Shown piece after piece: positions 50,101 through 60,699 of a stretch of 64,000 nucleotides of DNA (position 1 is its first letter; each line of letters begins with the position of its first letter). This stretch comes from Galbula dea. Taxonomy: Eukaryota; Chordata; Aves; Piciformes; Galbulidae. Location: the NCBI GenBank assembly GCA_013399015.1, contig VWZX01000996.1:1311052-1375051 (forward strand), given 5' to 3'. The notes beneath the pieces are model-generated. The model had not been told where the DNA came from. It did not search any database and saw only the letters and a program-made list of their open reading frames with translations. A program made the position numbers and the translations under genes.

Positions 50101-50704
50101 TCTGGGACTGCCTCATCCTCCACTGTCACTAGGTATCATGGTCTGCCTGCAAGTCCAATTTCAGTTCCTTCAGATTTCTTCTCATCCTTTCTCTAGGTGA
50201 AGCTGCAGAAAATGCCTCTTGGTTTCATGCCATGCTGCACTGAATCTGTTTGTTCTCTGGTCATTTCCATGTCCTATCTCTGACATTTTGAAAGCTATGA
50301 AAAAGGACTTTAATTGGCTGCAATGCTGATTGCCATAACAACTGGCTAATGAACCATCTGTTAGCATATGTAATATTTATTTATACATTTGAGAAACACA
50401 GCTAGAGATCAGGACAGGCTCCTCTTCAAGGACAGGGGCAGCTCACTCCCTCTGCAGATGGGCAGTGGAGCATGGGCTTCAGGTTTACGGTCTGCAAGGC
50501 CCCCAGGAACCACCACAAGCCTCTGGTCCGCCTCTTGCACAGACAACAGTGAGCTGTGAATTTGTCCCCAGCCATCTCTGCTGCAAGTTCAGCAGGTCCT
50601 GATGGTTGACCAGGAGGGGAAGAACCTGCTCAGCAGCACAGGGCTGCCTTGCTCCAGGACACCCTTCCCTGCCCAGATGCACAAAGCAGCATTGGGCAAA
50701 GCAG
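44161..50704. other. Non-coding unique DNA, no gene seen
   Basis: No gene is recognised. Simple tracts are TTAATTAATTTTAATTA-type sequence with an 11-T run at 46172-46231 and a 12-A run at 46364-46375. A G-rich stretch at 49368-49394 could form a weak quadruplex. Open frames of up to 190 codons (minus 44273-44845) begin at non-standard codons or lack domains. Confidence 0.5.
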
Positions 50705-50986
50705 TGCCAGAAGATCTGGGACAATTGGGAATGGATGCAAACTAGAGGAGGGCAGATTTAGAGTGGATATCAGGAAGAAGTTCTTCACTGTTAGGGTGGG
50801 GAGACACTGGAACAGGCTGCCCAGAGAGGTTGTGGAAGCCTCACCCCTGGAAGCTTTGAAGGCCAGGCTGGATGGGGCTGTGGGCAACCTGCTCTAGTGG
50901 GAGGTGTCCCTGGCCGGCAGGGGGTTGGAACTAGATGATCTTTCAGGTCCCTTCCAACTCTGGCAATTCTATGTAATTCTATGTAA
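50705..50986 (+). mobile_element. CR1: CR1 LINE fragment with clear ORF2 C-terminus
   Basis: This is the best-preserved CR1 end in the window. It encodes in one frame, without interruption, the ORF2 C-terminal segment containing HWNRLPRE (nucleotides 50805-50828), followed by VVEASPLEALKARLD and a stop at 50895. The 3' UTR follows (GGGGGTTGGAACTAGATGAT, CAGGTCCCTTCCAACTC) and the end is a direct repeat ATTCTATGTA at 50966-50975 and 50976-50985. CR1 tails normally repeat an 8-base unit; here the unit is 10 bases. The fragment is 5'-truncated and lacks the reverse transcriptase and endonuclease domains. Confidence 0.95.
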
Positions 50987-51489
50987 CAATGCCTCTCTGG
51001 GAGCAGCACTTCTTCCTGCCCTCCTCCTTTTTTCTTGGGGCAGAAGGACCCAAAGCCAGGTGCCCAGTGGTGATGTGAAAGTTCACGTTAGAGATGAGGA
51101 CAACAGCAGCTGAACAGGAGTTCCCCTGGAGCCATTCACCAAGCCACATCCCTTCCCAGGAGCTGGCATCTGCAGGAGAAGCCTCTCCCTGGCATCTCTC
51201 AGCTTCCATCTGCCAGCAAACACCCAGCCCATCAGAAACAGCCCTGGGGTCTGCTCCTGACCCCAGCCTGTGCTCCCCTCCAAGGGTCATGGCAATAACC
51301 CCCAGGTGTCTGAGGAGAGCCCAAGCCCACAGTGCTCCTGCAGGAATCCAGCAGGGTGACGCTGGAGGAGGTTTAATGGGAGGAGATGTATTTTTAGACT
51401 GGTGACAAAGAGGGAGAGAAGAAGGGAGCAGAGGAAGCCCCACTCCACACAAGTCACATGCATATGCAAAAGGAGCCTAATTGCCCCTC
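50987..51489. other. Non-coding unique DNA, no gene seen
   Basis: GC-richer spacer with overlapping open frames on both strands (the largest, minus 50979-51452, starts inside the CR1 tail). No recognisable domain or repeat. Confidence 0.55.
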
Positions 51490-52140
51490 TTTAGAAACTA
51501 ATCATTTGGGATTTCACAAGCCACATTATAGAACCTGACATGCTTATTTTTCCTTTTATTATGTTTGGAAGCAGTGATCCCACTGAAAAGAAAAATCAAA
51601 CCCTATTTTTACCAGTCACAACCATCTCCCTTTTCCTTTCTGCCTGCTCCATTTTATTTTCTTTCCCTTTCTTTCCATCCCTTGAATAGAGCAGCATTTT
51701 CATCTGTATTAATTGCCCTGTAAAATGCCCTCGAAGTCATTAGAATTCCCCATTCAAAACTATTATCTGTGCCATTATGTCTTTGCATTATATTTATTTA
51801 AATGTGCCTCTTCTGAATTAGCTTATTTTTAACAGCTAGCCATCCCTGAAACATTGTTCCAGGCCAAGCTGTTCTCAAATCTTCATTTAGGTTTTTTTTA
51901 TGTGATAACTTCAGAGAAGCTCTTGATGCTTTATCCTGAGTGGAATTATATTTTTAGGCTTTTAACCCTCTTTCCTTTTTCTTTGTAGAATATGGGGTTT
52001 TTTCTTGTGAACCCACAAGACTTCCTGACACCAGAACTCTTCATGTTTACAGCTGAGGTTCGTGGCTGTCACAGGTTTCATCTGCTGACTGGGAGGATGA
52101 TTAAACACCAAAATTAATCAGAATTTCCTAAGTGCAATGC
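51490..52140. promoter_or_regulatory. Long AT-rich candidate conserved non-coding element
   Basis: About 650 bases of AT-rich, repeat-free, non-coding sequence with the texture of vertebrate developmental enhancers: ATTAATTG at 51708-51715, the words TTTGCATTATATTTATTTAA and GAATTAGCTTATTTTTAAC, an isolated CpG at 51731, and pyrimidine-rich edges. There is no long open frame on either strand, in contrast to the stop-poor flanks. Conservation is inferred from composition only. Confidence 0.35.
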
Positions 52141-52439
52141 AAAGTTGTTCTTCTCCCTCAAAACATCCCCCTGTGGTTTTTCCAGGTAAGTTTGCCAATA
52201 CAAGAGCCCACCATGGTTTGAGCAGGTTGACTGCTGGGAGCACCTGGAGGTGCAGAATCTGAGGCAACACTCCCCTTCAGGGATCTATTTCTTGCCTGGA
52301 AGGGAAGGTCCTGGAGCAGGAAGCTGGTTTCCTGACCTCCCTCCCTTGCTCTTTGGCCAGTGTCACCCCAACACGGGCTGTGCTTCTTGGACACTTCCAG
52401 GCTGAGCTCTGGAGCCCAGCCCAGGAGAGGGCTCTCACA
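52141..52439. other. Non-coding spacer
   Basis: GC-richer unique sequence with short open frames on both strands. Nothing recognisable. Confidence 0.5.
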
Positions 52440-52720
52440 AAACCCGTGAGCCCAGCGACTGTTTCAGCCCAGAGCGTTGCCATCCCTGCACTCCCTCCGG
52501 GTTATCCCAAAGGAAGAAGCCAGACCAGCACTGCTCCAGCATCCTCCCCCTGCCCCAGGCCACACTCTCCTCCCTCTTCACACCAGTTTTCTGCCGTAAT
52601 TAGAGCAGTCGTTCTGCGTCTGCCTTCATTAAACGACAGCAGCAATTAGTGACCTCGCACCCCGGCCAGCCCCGGCTCCCGTCCCTCCTTTGTGCTCCTT
52701 GTTTAAAGCTTCACGACAGG
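52440..52720. promoter_or_regulatory. CpG-retaining patch flanked by ATTA motifs
   Basis: Nine CpGs lie between 52594 and 52715 and four more between 52444 and 52500, in a window where CpG is generally scarce. The core mixes CpGs with homeodomain-like words (CCGTAATTAGAGC, CAGCAATTAGTGACC, TTCATTAAACGAC). It is too short and too CpG-poor for a normal island promoter, and no TATA box, initiator or first exon is evident. It could be an enhancer protected from methylation, an orphan mini-island or a weak promoter. Confidence 0.4.
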
Positions 52721-54939
52721 TCCTCTCCTACTGCAGATCCCTTCACCTTCAGCCACCATGCCTTTGGGCACCTAGCTGGGTTCTCATCTGCTGACAGTGC
52801 CACCCCAGAGACCATTCCTCCTTTCTCCTTGGCTCACGCACCAGGGCAACCAGCAGCTCCTGCTGAATTACTGAAGCAGGCAGTGTTAACGTGTGGTCAG
52901 TACCTGCCTGACTCTTCTTGCCAACACTTTGTGCTTCGAGGTCAAGGTTTAAAGGCTGGAACTGCCACCTTGGTACCCTCATTGCTTGCTGTGCTGCAGG
53001 GAGACACAACTGGGAAGGCTGGAAACCTGGGCTGCAGAAACCCTCTTGGGCTGTGCACAGAGAAGGAAACACTTGCTGTAGCACTTAGATTTATGTCGTG
53101 TTAACAAGGCTCAGCCAAACGCACACAAGTCCTCAGTCAGGATCTGGGGCAGGTTATCTGCCCCAGGCCAGCACAAAACCCAACCCACACACAGATCCCT
53201 TTGCCACACTGTCCATCTGAAGGGATGGAGCTCAGCTCTGGCCACAGCCAGTCTGCAGCATGGGCACAGAGCTCACTCCCGAACCAGCCAAAAGAAAGCA
53301 CTAGTGACATCTTGGTTGAGAGGAACTCAGCAGTTTTCCTCCCAGCTCATTCTCTTGCCTCCTGGCTGCAGTGGCTTGGTGCATACAGGCTCAAGGTGGA
53401 GGCAGAAGTGCCAGGGAGCTTACAGGGCACAGGCCACATCCTCTGTGGCCACACTACCAAACCACATCTCTGACAGCCACCTGAGCAGGGCAGAACAGCC
53501 CCTGCTTATTTTTGATAATCACTTTTTTCCTACAAAGCACCAGCCAAGTCTCTCAATTTTAATCCCATTTCTCATAAAATTTCTTTTGAATATTTAAGAG
53601 CAAACCCAGTGCTCAGATCCTATCTGGTGTTATATCCTCCTTCATTTCCTTTTACAGCCTCCAGATAAGGCAGTGACCCACACAGCCCAATACAAGTCTG
53701 TGAGAAGATGGAGAGATACTTCCAACACCAAGAGAAAGCCTCTGCTCTCCTGCTCTAGCAAGTATTCCCCCAAAGGCAGCTAGAGCAGGATGCTTTATTA
53801 CAACCCTGCCTTCCTTATCTGCCAGAACAGCAGCACATCAGGTTTAACCCTTTCTGAGGATGACTTTCCTGGCTCACTGTCTGGATGCACCCAGGAGCAA
53901 TTCAGGTCAAGTTTCTGGTTGACATCAAAGCAGCTTTACCTTTTGATAAAATGGGGGGCATCAGCTCTGATCTAGACCCACCAGGTTACCTACCATCATA
54001 AAACAAGTTTGTTGCCACTAGATGGAGTTTCCAAAGCCTAAGGACACCTTGTCCTTTTCCAGTCCCTATCTGGCTTTCAGCAGGACCCACAGCACAAGCC
54101 ACCGGGGTTTGGGGACCAGGCTGTGGGGCAGGAGGTGAGGAAGGCTAGCAGCGACCTGGAAACTCTCCTTGCACACCCATGAAGAGCAACAAGATAAAAT
54201 GCAAGAGAGAGCTGAGTGCTCAGCCCCATCACAGCCTTTCTCCAAGGGGCAGACATGGTCCTGGAGCCATCAGCTGCCAACTGGCACCGACACAGCAAGC
54301 AGGGCTGGTCCTGGCAGCAGGGACAGGAGCCAAGGTGTGTCCCTCAGCCTGACCCCAGAGCTGCTCTGCTGAGCCACCCCAGCAGGATCTGTATACAACA
54401 ATAACTGCCAGCCACACTGGGAAGGTTATTGATCTGCAGATTTCAGTGACATTCACCAATAAATGATGCATTGCAGCTTGCAGTTTGCTTGCTGGCCTGA
54501 CCCTGCTGGCCTTTACATAATTTACTTTTGATTAAAGAAGTGTTTTAACAACAGAGAACTGAGGAAGGAAAAAAAATAGAATAAAGAAATCAATACAATT
54601 ATGAGATCAGCTTTAAAACAATGTGTTATGGCTGGGGAAAAACCAAAGCCAAAGCCTTTGAAGATGCTCCTGTTAAAGTGTGATGTCTAAAAACCTTTTG
54701 GAGAGCAACAGATTCTCTTCTTGCTGAGAGGGAGAAATTAGCTCAATACAACATTGCAGGCTTCAGACTGGTTGAGTTTAAGGCCAGGCTCTGGCAGCAG
54801 GTTCAGAACTGGTTATCCCTTCCCTTCAGCCAGGTCCATGGCAGTGTTCTGAATCCTTAGATAGCCAGAAGACCCTTGCCTAGGAATGCAGAGGAGCAGC
54901 AGGCTGCATCTTCCCCTTCCACACATTTCCCTATGTAAA
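52721..54939. other. Non-coding unique DNA, no gene seen
   Basis: No gene or repeat is recognised. An AT-rich patch at 53500-53640 and another at 54520-54760 lack distinctive motif clusters. The 151-codon plus frame at 52649-53104 has no known domain. Confidence 0.5.
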
Positions 54940-55220
54940 GAATGTCAACTGTAGCCAGTGGAAAAAACCCAGCTTGCCTGCTTTAAGAAACCAGGGTTTG
55001 CATTAGGCAGTGTAGTGCCATATGTTCATTACAGCACCACAATGTGCAAAATAATGGTGACAGTAAGAGAAAGTAATAGCCTGCTTAACCATATCCAAAA
55101 AATATTGGTTTTGGCAACCACACCGTGCATATCATCCATAATTAATGAGTGTTCCTGCAATTAGTGTGCCCTAGCATAGAGGAAATAGCCACAACCTGTT
55201 TGCATTTGGGAAGCATGACA
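54940..55220. promoter_or_regulatory. Strong candidate conserved non-coding element
   Basis: A compact, repeat-free island with NF1-like TTGGCAAC at 55111-55118, a nearby CpG (CACACCGTGCATATC), a homeodomain core TAATTA at 55139-55144, and TTTGCATTTGG near 55200. Low complexity is absent and the word usage looks like deeply conserved vertebrate enhancers. A 68-codon open frame crosses it (54958-55164) but starts at a non-ATG codon and has no known domain. Confidence 0.35.
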
Positions 55221-56619
55221 AAAAAACCCCCAAACCACTATTTTTTAGTAGTTTTGTGGGGTTTTTTTTACTCCTCTTTCTGATCAGTTATTCCATACAA
55301 CTCCAACATATTTCGTCTCCTAAAGAAACTGGGGAGGAAACTGGTTTTTGGGAGCACAACTCAGGGAGATGGTGCCAGGCTAATCATCAATATTCTGGAA
55401 TAAGGTGGGTGTTGCCTGCCCTCTTTTCTTCCTCATGAACTCAAAGCTAATAACATTGAAAAGGAGGGGGAAAAAGGAACAAAAGGTGTAAACTCAGAGC
55501 ACCATAGAGGCTGTGCCACCCTGACTGGGAGCAGGAGGCTGGCTGGGAGCTGCTGGCATTTGGCTTCCCTCTTTTTGTATTGTTTAGCAAATCCAAGGCT
55601 TGAGAGAGAGGAAAATCCACCTGAGGCTGGCTCCATGGATGGGGACCCAAGGGCCCTGCACTGCTGAAGTTATCAGAGAAGTTGCTTTTGCCAGCAGTGG
55701 GCACAAGATGGAGTCTCAGAAAGTACAGAACTGTACAGAGATGGTTCCTGTGCAGATCCTCAGCCCTTCACTGTGGGTCCTCGTTTTGGTCCCAAGCAGC
55801 CTCCCCCCCTGGTCTGGGGTGAGGATGTGCCCAGCTCCCTGCTATGGACAGTGCTGCTGCAGCACCCAGCCCCAGCTGCTCCTTCAACCTGCACCCAGGC
55901 AGCAGCTCCAGGCACCTCTCCTGCTTCTGATGCAGTGATTTAATTTGGTGTTTGGAGATGAGAGAATTAGGCAGTGTGTTATTTATAATGAATGACTTTG
56001 CATTCCCTGAGCTGTGGACACTCACTCATCCTGTTCTTTTCCTTATCCCCAGCATCAGCACTCTGGAAACTCTCTGCTGATGTTTAGGAAAGGTAGAGCT
56101 GTTTGTAATCCTCCCTCCCTCACCAGGAGTTATGATTGCAGAAAATCCCAGACAAAACAAAGCCCCAGAACTACAGACATAAAATCCAATAAATAGAAAT
56201 GCAACGGCACTGACTGATCTGAAGCAAAACAATCAGCTGGGAGCCAGTTTACTCAATCTGCCTAATGTAAGAAGGTTGCAAACATCTCACTGTTTATTCT
56301 AGGACTTTATTTTTCCCCCCTTTTTTGGCAGCAGGAAAAAACAAATAATGCAGAACCACTTGGTATTCAATTGGAGGTGTGAATACAACAGAAGAAGGAA
56401 AGGCAGCAGTGGAGAGGTGAAAGGCATTTGGTCCAAATCCTTTTTGCAGAGACTCCTGCAAAATTTCCCCTTTGTAAAACAGATTTAGGAGAAGCTGTTC
56501 TCCCTCTGATGCCCCAAGATTTGCACAGAGCTGCTGCATATTTTTTCCTTGAGTAACCATTTGAATATTTTCTCCCCAATCTTCCAGCCATCAGCTCCTG
56601 TCACACCTTTCTCTGCTGG
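55221..56619. other. Non-coding unique DNA, no gene seen
   Basis: No gene is recognised. The segment around 55930-56000 is AT-rich with the words GTGTTATTTATAATGAATGA and may be a small conserved patch. Open frames up to 112 codons lack domains. Confidence 0.5.
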
Positions 56620-56770
56620 ATTAAGAAATACTTTGTACCTGGTATTCTCTCCCTCTGAACATATTTAAACAGCTCGATCAGGTTGCTCTCTAATCTTCCC
56701 TTTGATAAGCTAATCAGATTGATCTCCAGCAGCCTGTCACCTCCAGGCACGTTTTTCAAACCACAGAATG
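56620..56770 (-). mobile_element. Probable ancient CR1/L3-type LINE relic
   Basis: The plus strand reads, in order, CTGAACATATTTAAACAGC, ATCAGGTTGCTCTCTAATCT, TCCCTTTGATAAGCTAATCA, ATTGATCTCCAGCAGCC and GGCACGTTTTTCAAACC. This order parallels the reverse complement of the 3' ORF2 region of deep amniote CR1/L3 elements, whose consensus as I recall it carries TATATCTGAAAACC, CCCCTCTCAGTCTTCTCTTTT, AAACTAAACAAACCCAATT and TTTTCTAGACC. It is unlike the young CR1 copies of this window in the same region, so it is an independent, much older insertion. Survival of recognisable order at such age is typical of exapted repeats. The identification is from memory. Confidence 0.5.
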
Positions 56771-58789
56771 TGCCTCACACCTTCTGACAAAGCAAGTGCC
56801 TGTCCCAGGGGATGAGGCATCCTCCAGTCTCAGCGACAGGGTGGAGACCCTCCAGGCGCTTCAGGAATATATTTGTACCGTGCCACGGCTCAGATTAATG
56901 AGTGTCTTGGCCTAATCACCTGAGAGCATCTTGTTTTGCAGCCAGACAGATGACACCCAACCCCAGCAGTTGCCCTGAGAAATTGCATCTGTTCTTGGAA
57001 CTGGCACCAAAAAAAACTCACAAACCAGGATAAAGATGCACAAAGCTGAGTCCCCCAGACATCTCCCACCTGGGGGTTCAAAATTAGCCTCATTTGGGAT
57101 TAAACAAGCTGCTCACAAGGGAGTGTTCTGCCCTCTTTGGTCAGCATGAGAGGACAGGGCAGCACTGCCCATCCCAGAGCCAGGCCCACTGGCCACTCTG
57201 TGGAGGGGCCACCAAGGTGGGAAGCAGCCACAGCAGCTCCTGGGGGGACCGTGCATGATGGAGACAGACAAATCCGGAACAACCCAAGGCAGAACACCTC
57301 CCTGGCATCAATAAGCCACAAATTTGCTCAGAAATCCTTGCCCTGTATCCCAGAAGAGATGAGATACAGTCACTTGCAAGGGGGAGAACAATAAAAGGAG
57401 ACTGAATGCTCCCTAAGTGCTCCCTAAACCAAAGCCATTTGATATGCAGCCTGTGTACCCACGCAGTTAGGAAGCTTCTAGCTCTGAGCTGGAACAGATG
57501 GAATTTCCCCTCCCCATCTCTCTTTGGTGCTAAGGTGAATGGTTTCCTCAAGGGAAGAGCAGACAGAGCTGCTGAGTTGGCAAGGCTTGTGCCAAGCAGC
57601 TGGTTGCTGATAAAATGATGGGCCTGGGTAGGCATGGTCTGAGAGAGAGGCAGAGGAGCCTTCCAGGCACCAGCCTTTCCAAGGAGGAGTTGAAACAGGT
57701 CATGGATATATTCGTTAAAGCATGTGAAATGAGTTGGGGGGGGGGAACAGAGCCATGCTGCAGAGTGACTAGTAAATGATGCAGCTTTTCTGTGTGTTTC
57801 TGAAGGTGGCTGACTTCCTCTGGACCCTTCTGTACTGCAGCTTATGAATTCAACTTGAGCACTTGATTCCTGGGACAACTTACAGCCTCATCAGGGAGCA
57901 GGGGAAGGAAAACTTACAGCTTCAGGAGGGAGCAGGGGAAGGGAGGAAAAACTGATGATGATACAGTTTTGCTCTTCAAGAGTGTTGTTCTAGGAGGTCT
58001 CAAAGCTCTGTCTGAATATTAAATCAGTCTGTACATACACAACCCTGAGCTGACAGAAGGAGGTGTTGTGAACCAGGGCAGGGTGTTTAATGCCTGAACA
58101 GGTGAATCCCTACAGGTACAACTCTCTAAGCTGTTGATGTTCATACACTGTTCAATACCCAGATCCTGTGGCAGGGAGGCCCCAAGGACAGCAAGGAAGG
58201 AACATGAGCAGTTCTGATGCATTTCAATGGGATAAGGGAAATAAACCACATGGGGCTTGTCTGAGAAACACCTCAGCTGTAAGTCAGTGATATCCACAGA
58301 TCTATTTACTGCAGGGCATCCCCAGAGCCACCAAACTGAAACCACAGCTCATTTCCTTTGGTGTAAGAGCTGCTTGGCTGCAGCCTGCTGAGATCCAGAG
58401 GCCAGAGCAAGGGCTTGGATTAGCCACAACACCACCAGAGCCTTGATCCCAGACAAGGGCAGCAGTGCAGGAACAGATGAAGACCTGATTTAAACTTGGG
58501 ACATGATCAACACTGGGCAAGTAGAGGAATCATTACAGAAGACAAGCAGGTAAGGGTTGTGAATGTGCTAAAGGTGCTTGCAGAGCTGGAATACCTCTAG
58601 GTAGCTATCAGGATATCTGGAATAGGCTAGTTAATAAAAGAAGATAAATAACAAATGGAATTGGGGGGGGAGGAGATGTGGGCAGCTCAATCCTTCTCAG
58701 GCCATACCAGTGGCCAGTGGTGGCCATTCATGCTGAGCACTGGGGATTGTTCCTAACCATGAGCATGTGGCTGCTTCTCTGCTGAAAGA
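56771..58789. other. Non-coding unique DNA with longest chance open frame
   Basis: No gene is recognised. The minus-strand frame at 57141-57878 is open for 245 codons but starts at TTG (first in-frame ATG around codon 83), has no known domain and crosses a ten-G run at 57736-57745. A patch at 56820-56900 retains CpGs (TCAGCGACAGG, CCAGGCGCTTC, GTACCGTGCCACGGC) and may belong with the relic just upstream. The minisatellite dimer at 57877-57944 is listed separately. Confidence 0.5.
57877..57944. repeat. Two-copy 34-bp tandem repeat
   Basis: Two consecutive, slightly diverged 34-base units, each starting AACTTACAGC and ending in AGCAGGGGAAGG, at 57877-57910 and 57911-57944. This looks like a minisatellite at its first duplication step and may be polymorphic. 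Confidence 0.85.
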
Positions 58790-59290
58790 GAAAAAGCAGA
58801 TTTTAAAGGGGAGAGATCTTATCTTTCATTGTATATAGATCAGTTCTGCAGCATCCTGAGATATTTATAGTTTTAATACATAACCATAAATGCCCCCTAA
58901 ACAAGGGATATTGCACCTTTAGATTACTGTTATTGCTTTATTGCCCATTGTAACCATAAATTAACAGCTTCCCCCAGCAATGCTCAAAGAGTAGAGAATT
59001 AGATTACAATGTACATACACAAGAGCCTATTAAGGCATTGCTATTCCATAAAAGTCTTTATAGTTTTTAAGTGTACACCTCTAAGTGTTTCAATTAAAGA
59101 ACTACATGCTTGCCTAGTAATTGCCCTCCCATTTGAGATAGGCTCTGCAGCAAAAAAAAAAGAGAAAGAAGCAAGACTAAAAGGTGGAAAATTGGAATAT
59201 AAAACACTGAATATGAAACTGCCATAAAAAGAAAACTATGGGTTTAAATTATGCTTATTAGAGTCATTTGCATGCTTTAGCTCTTGCACT
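58790..59290. promoter_or_regulatory. Strong candidate conserved non-coding element, SOX/POU-like motifs
   Basis: About 500 bases of AT-rich, repeat-free DNA dense in words such as CCTTTAGATTACTGTTATTG and GCATTGCTATTCCATAAAAG. Motifs include a SOX-type CATTGT at 58946-58951, ACAATG at 59006-59011, and a perfect octamer ATTTGCAT at 59266-59273. An A-run at 59152-59161 is the only simple tract. There is no coding signature. It resembles neural or developmental enhancers, but that is inference from composition and short motifs. Confidence 0.38.
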
Positions 59291-60229
59291 CTGCTTGCTG
59301 TAAGGGATCTGTTTGTTTCTCTGGACAGAAAACCTTCTCCTCTTGTGTCCTGGGTTCTCAAGCCTTGCAGGAAAGCAGCCACAGGAATAAAACTGCCTTT
59401 TTTTTTTTTGTCCTGTCACCATAAATCAGTCTAGAACGACTGCAGAGCTCCTTCAAGGCTGGACAATGTGACAGAAATATGAAGTCCAGGCCTGGGGTTC
59501 CCAGAGCAGAAGACAGACACTGTGCCAGGAGCTGTGTCCCTACCTGCTGGAAGGATGACATCTTGTGGCAGGACAGGTCAGAGGACCAAGAACTAATCAA
59601 ACACAGTAGAAGTTAAGCTAGATGCAACATATTACAAGGAGGACAGAGCTTCTCACAGGCATTGCAGGTGGAAAGGAGAACTTCCATCAACTGCACTTTG
59701 GTTTTCAAGGCTTCAAACTGCAGGGAAGAAATGTATCCCTTGTGCTTTGTAAGTGTCTCCTAGTCCAGCAGAGAAGGAGAGTTTCCTGCTCATTGCAGAG
59801 CCTCCTGTGAGCTCCTCTGCTCCCTGTACAGCATTGCTGTGTGGGGACACTCATCTGGAACCTGAGCCTGGGCAAAGGTCTGAGCTGGCCTTTGGGTTTC
59901 ACTTCAGCCACATGCCAATGGCTCCAAGGTGGGCATCAAGGTCAAGTTGAACTTGGGAGGTTATGGAGGAGGAATTAATGAGGAAACTCACTCCCATCTA
60001 CAGGGTCACTCTCTTTTGAGACTGCTCTTGAAAACAGACTCAGGTCCTGCAGCAAACAGCTGATTGCCACAGTGAACTGGCTGAGAGAAGACTCTGAGGG
60101 GAAGCAGCTGGGATCAAACATGTCATTTGACTTCTTGCACCCCAGGAAGATTGCCTGGCAGCAGGGACAGGCTTTCTCCTCAGGAATTCAAGAGGGAGAT
60201 GGAAGGTAGAAATGGGTAAGACTTGATAA
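59291..60229. other. Non-coding spacer
   Basis: Unique sequence with a 12-T run at 59398-59409 and short open frames on both strands. No gene or repeat is recognised. Confidence 0.5.
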
Positions 60230-60420
60230 GCAGCAGCCATTAATTAAAGCTACATTACAATGGAATTCAGCTGAAATAATGTATGGAGACCACATGAATA
60301 GTAAAGGGAAATTCATCATGGTTAATGTTATTACAGTGAGTGTCAAAGGCAGCAGTGATGATTTGCCACTTACTCTATAATGTAATGTAATCTAAATGCA
60401 ATTTTGGTTGGATAGCCTTG
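60230..60420. promoter_or_regulatory. Candidate conserved non-coding element
   Basis: A compact AT-rich island with palindromic TTAATTAA at 60240-60247, a SOX consensus ACAATGG at 60257-60263, and repeated TGTAATGTAATCTAAATG near 60380-60397. It is repeat-free and non-coding, with the same texture as the island at 58.8-59.3 kb. Confidence 0.33.
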
Positions 60421-60699
60421 AACATCCATATCAAGCAGAACTGGCAGAACAACCAGGACTCAGTCCTAACTCCACAGGTAGTCTACAGCACCCTCAGCTA
60501 ACTGGCAAGTCCAGGTCTGTTGGGTGTCAGCAAGGACTCTCTGGTAACAGAAGGCTGGTAACATCAGTTTGTAAGAATCCTCCTCCTCTCCCCTGCTCTG
60601 ATACTACAGCTTCTAGCAGGAGAAATGCAATGGCATTGTAGTGTTATTCCACAGCAGTGGAAGCCACCATTACACACTCCCTTTGGAAATGTCAACACA
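60421..60699. other. Non-coding spacer
   Basis: Unique sequence with an 81-codon open frame (60396-60641) that has no recognisable domain. No repeat is recognised. Confidence 0.45.

Noticed and set aside
57141..57878. 245-codon minus-strand open frame as a gene
   Set aside because: Non-ATG start, no recognisable domain, no promoter or splice context, and composition explained by stop-poor flanking sequence.
58060..58085. Sequence GGTGTTGTGAACCAGGGC resembling mature miR-138
   Set aside because: It differs from the mature sequence I remember at two positions, although that microRNA is almost invariant in vertebrates. No complementary star arm (CACAACACC-like) lies within hairpin distance; the nearest such word is about 370 bases away.
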